Positions 63,489 through 64,000 of a DNA stretch of 64,000 nucleotides are shown here, in pieces. Origin of the DNA: Brachionus rotundiformis (taxonomy: Eukaryota > Rotifera > Eurotatoria > Ploima > Brachionidae). The notes beneath the pieces are model-generated. The model made no database searches and had not been told where the DNA came from. It was given only the letters and a program-made list of their open reading frames with translations. The stretch's first letter is position 1. Each line of letters begins with the position of its first letter. The translations under genes were made by a program, and so were the position numbers. The stretch spans positions 145,353 through 209,352 of the forward strand of contig JAESIW010000200.1 in assembly GCA_016802295.1 (NCBI GenBank), written 5' to 3'.

Positions 63489-64000
63489 TGAAATTTTAAT
63501 AAATTTATTTGTACAATTTATCTTTTATAAAATTTTAATTAAATTTTTAGAATTTCATGACTGGATTGATAATTGTTCGTATTCCAATGCAGTCAAATTA
63601 TTTACATTTGAAGTTGATTAAATTGAGTCACTTTTCATCCATTTCAATTGTCCATTACTTTAAGTTGCTAATAGTTGAATATATCAGAATATTCCAAATA
63701 GGTTCATTTTGCTCCTAGTTTTTTGTGTGATATTTGTCAATTGATTCTTTTTTAATGCAGTCATCTAATCCTTTAAATAATCTTTTTGCTTCTGGCTTAA
63801 GGCTTGCTAAAACGTTTGTGATCCAACTTTGAAATAAAATTCCATCACTTTATGAAATGTTTTCAATCGATCGAGAAGAAATCTGGGAATTTTCATTAAT
63901 GTAATTTATTTTCTTGATGTTAAAAACTTTTTCAGAAGATAATTTAGGAAAGCATCTCCAAATGGTTTTCATGTTTGCATTGGTATTTGAAACAGACTTA
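63489..64000. other. 3' flank of cassette copy 3 and window end
   Basis: Border repeat R6 lies at 63573-63666. Beyond it, minus-strand codons (~63740-64000) have a protein-like look (SWITNVLASLKPEAKRLFKG) but are interrupted by a stop, so this could be the 3' part of another gene or a relic running off the window. Not callable. Confidence 0.4.
63573..63666 (+). repeat. Border repeat R6
   Basis: Sixth copy (TGTTCGTATTCCAATGCAG, then TTGAGTCACTTTTCATCCAT), reading away from cassette copy 3. It lacks the ACGTTTAACTG start seen in the other downstream copies. Confidence 0.8.

Noticed and set aside
1..64000. Bacterial or viral origin of the window
   Set aside because: Spliced nuclear genes for mitochondrial, endosomal and ubiquitin-system proteins and animal DEG/ENaC channels show an animal nuclear genome; no viral genes were recognised.

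Overview
The window looks like nuclear DNA of a small-genome invertebrate animal. It is strongly AT-rich and gene-dense. Single-copy housekeeping genes carry short GT-AG introns, mostly 46-67 bp, with a few kb-sized ones that hold transposon remnants. There are expanded intronless DEG/ENaC channel genes, Tc1/mariner, MULE (SWIM-type) and hAT relics, and 5'-truncated CR1/jockey-like LINE tails. The SWIM-type MULE remnants and the style of the DEG/ENaC proteins remind me of monogonont rotifers (Brachionus-like). That assignment is inference from family resemblance, not proof. Nothing looks bacterial: no operons with ribosome binding sites, no CRISPR, no rRNA or tRNA recognised.

Layout. (1) 1-12.2 kb: a large palindrome. 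Two DEG/ENaC genes (792-2270 + and 10051-11541 -) lie at mirror positions. Arms 2031-5733 and 6588-10290 show no net indel and are identical wherever compared, around an 854-bp spacer. Each arm carries a conserved 72-codon ORF, a decayed ENaC 3' tail and a LINE remnant. (2) 12.3-17.4 kb: a LINE remnant, then an ariadne-1/ARIH1 ubiquitin ligase (-) with an antisense LINE in its large intron. (3) 18.8-21.5 kb: an SLC33A1-type acetyl-CoA transporter (-) with a one-base frameshift. (4) 21.9-24.0 kb: a 1.7-kb defective Tc1 element with both inverted repeats and a second mariner-like relic. (5) 24.7-26.9 kb: an intronless 7TM receptor-like gene, then transposon relics. (6) 29.5-36.0 kb: mitochondrial genes MRPL36 and NDUFS3, and a six-exon STAM gene (VHS-UIM-SH3) whose 2.1-kb intron hosts a 580-bp MULE-type element with a perfect 9-bp target duplication. 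(7) 37-41.8 kb: a second MULE with a SWIM remnant, a LINE tail, a PAN/C-type-lectin gene, an apolipoprotein-L-like gene and a hAT relic. (8) 42.2-63.7 kb: three copies of a divergent two-gene cassette (DEG/ENaC channel plus a type II membrane glycosyltransferase-like protein) in alternating orientation. Unique genes sit in the loops: a gamma-butyrobetaine-dioxygenase-like gene between copies 1 and 2, and a small protein plus a short-chain dehydrogenase between copies 2 and 3.

The most unusual aspect is architectural. Two separate DEG/ENaC families are organised as inverted repeats. Paralogue divergence is confined to extracellular patches while the rest is near-identical, and breakpoint scars (captured gene tails, re-inserted arm fragments, a six-copy ~100-bp border repeat) are visible. 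This suggests repeated inverted duplication followed by gene conversion. Assembly artefact must be excluded for the near-identical arms.
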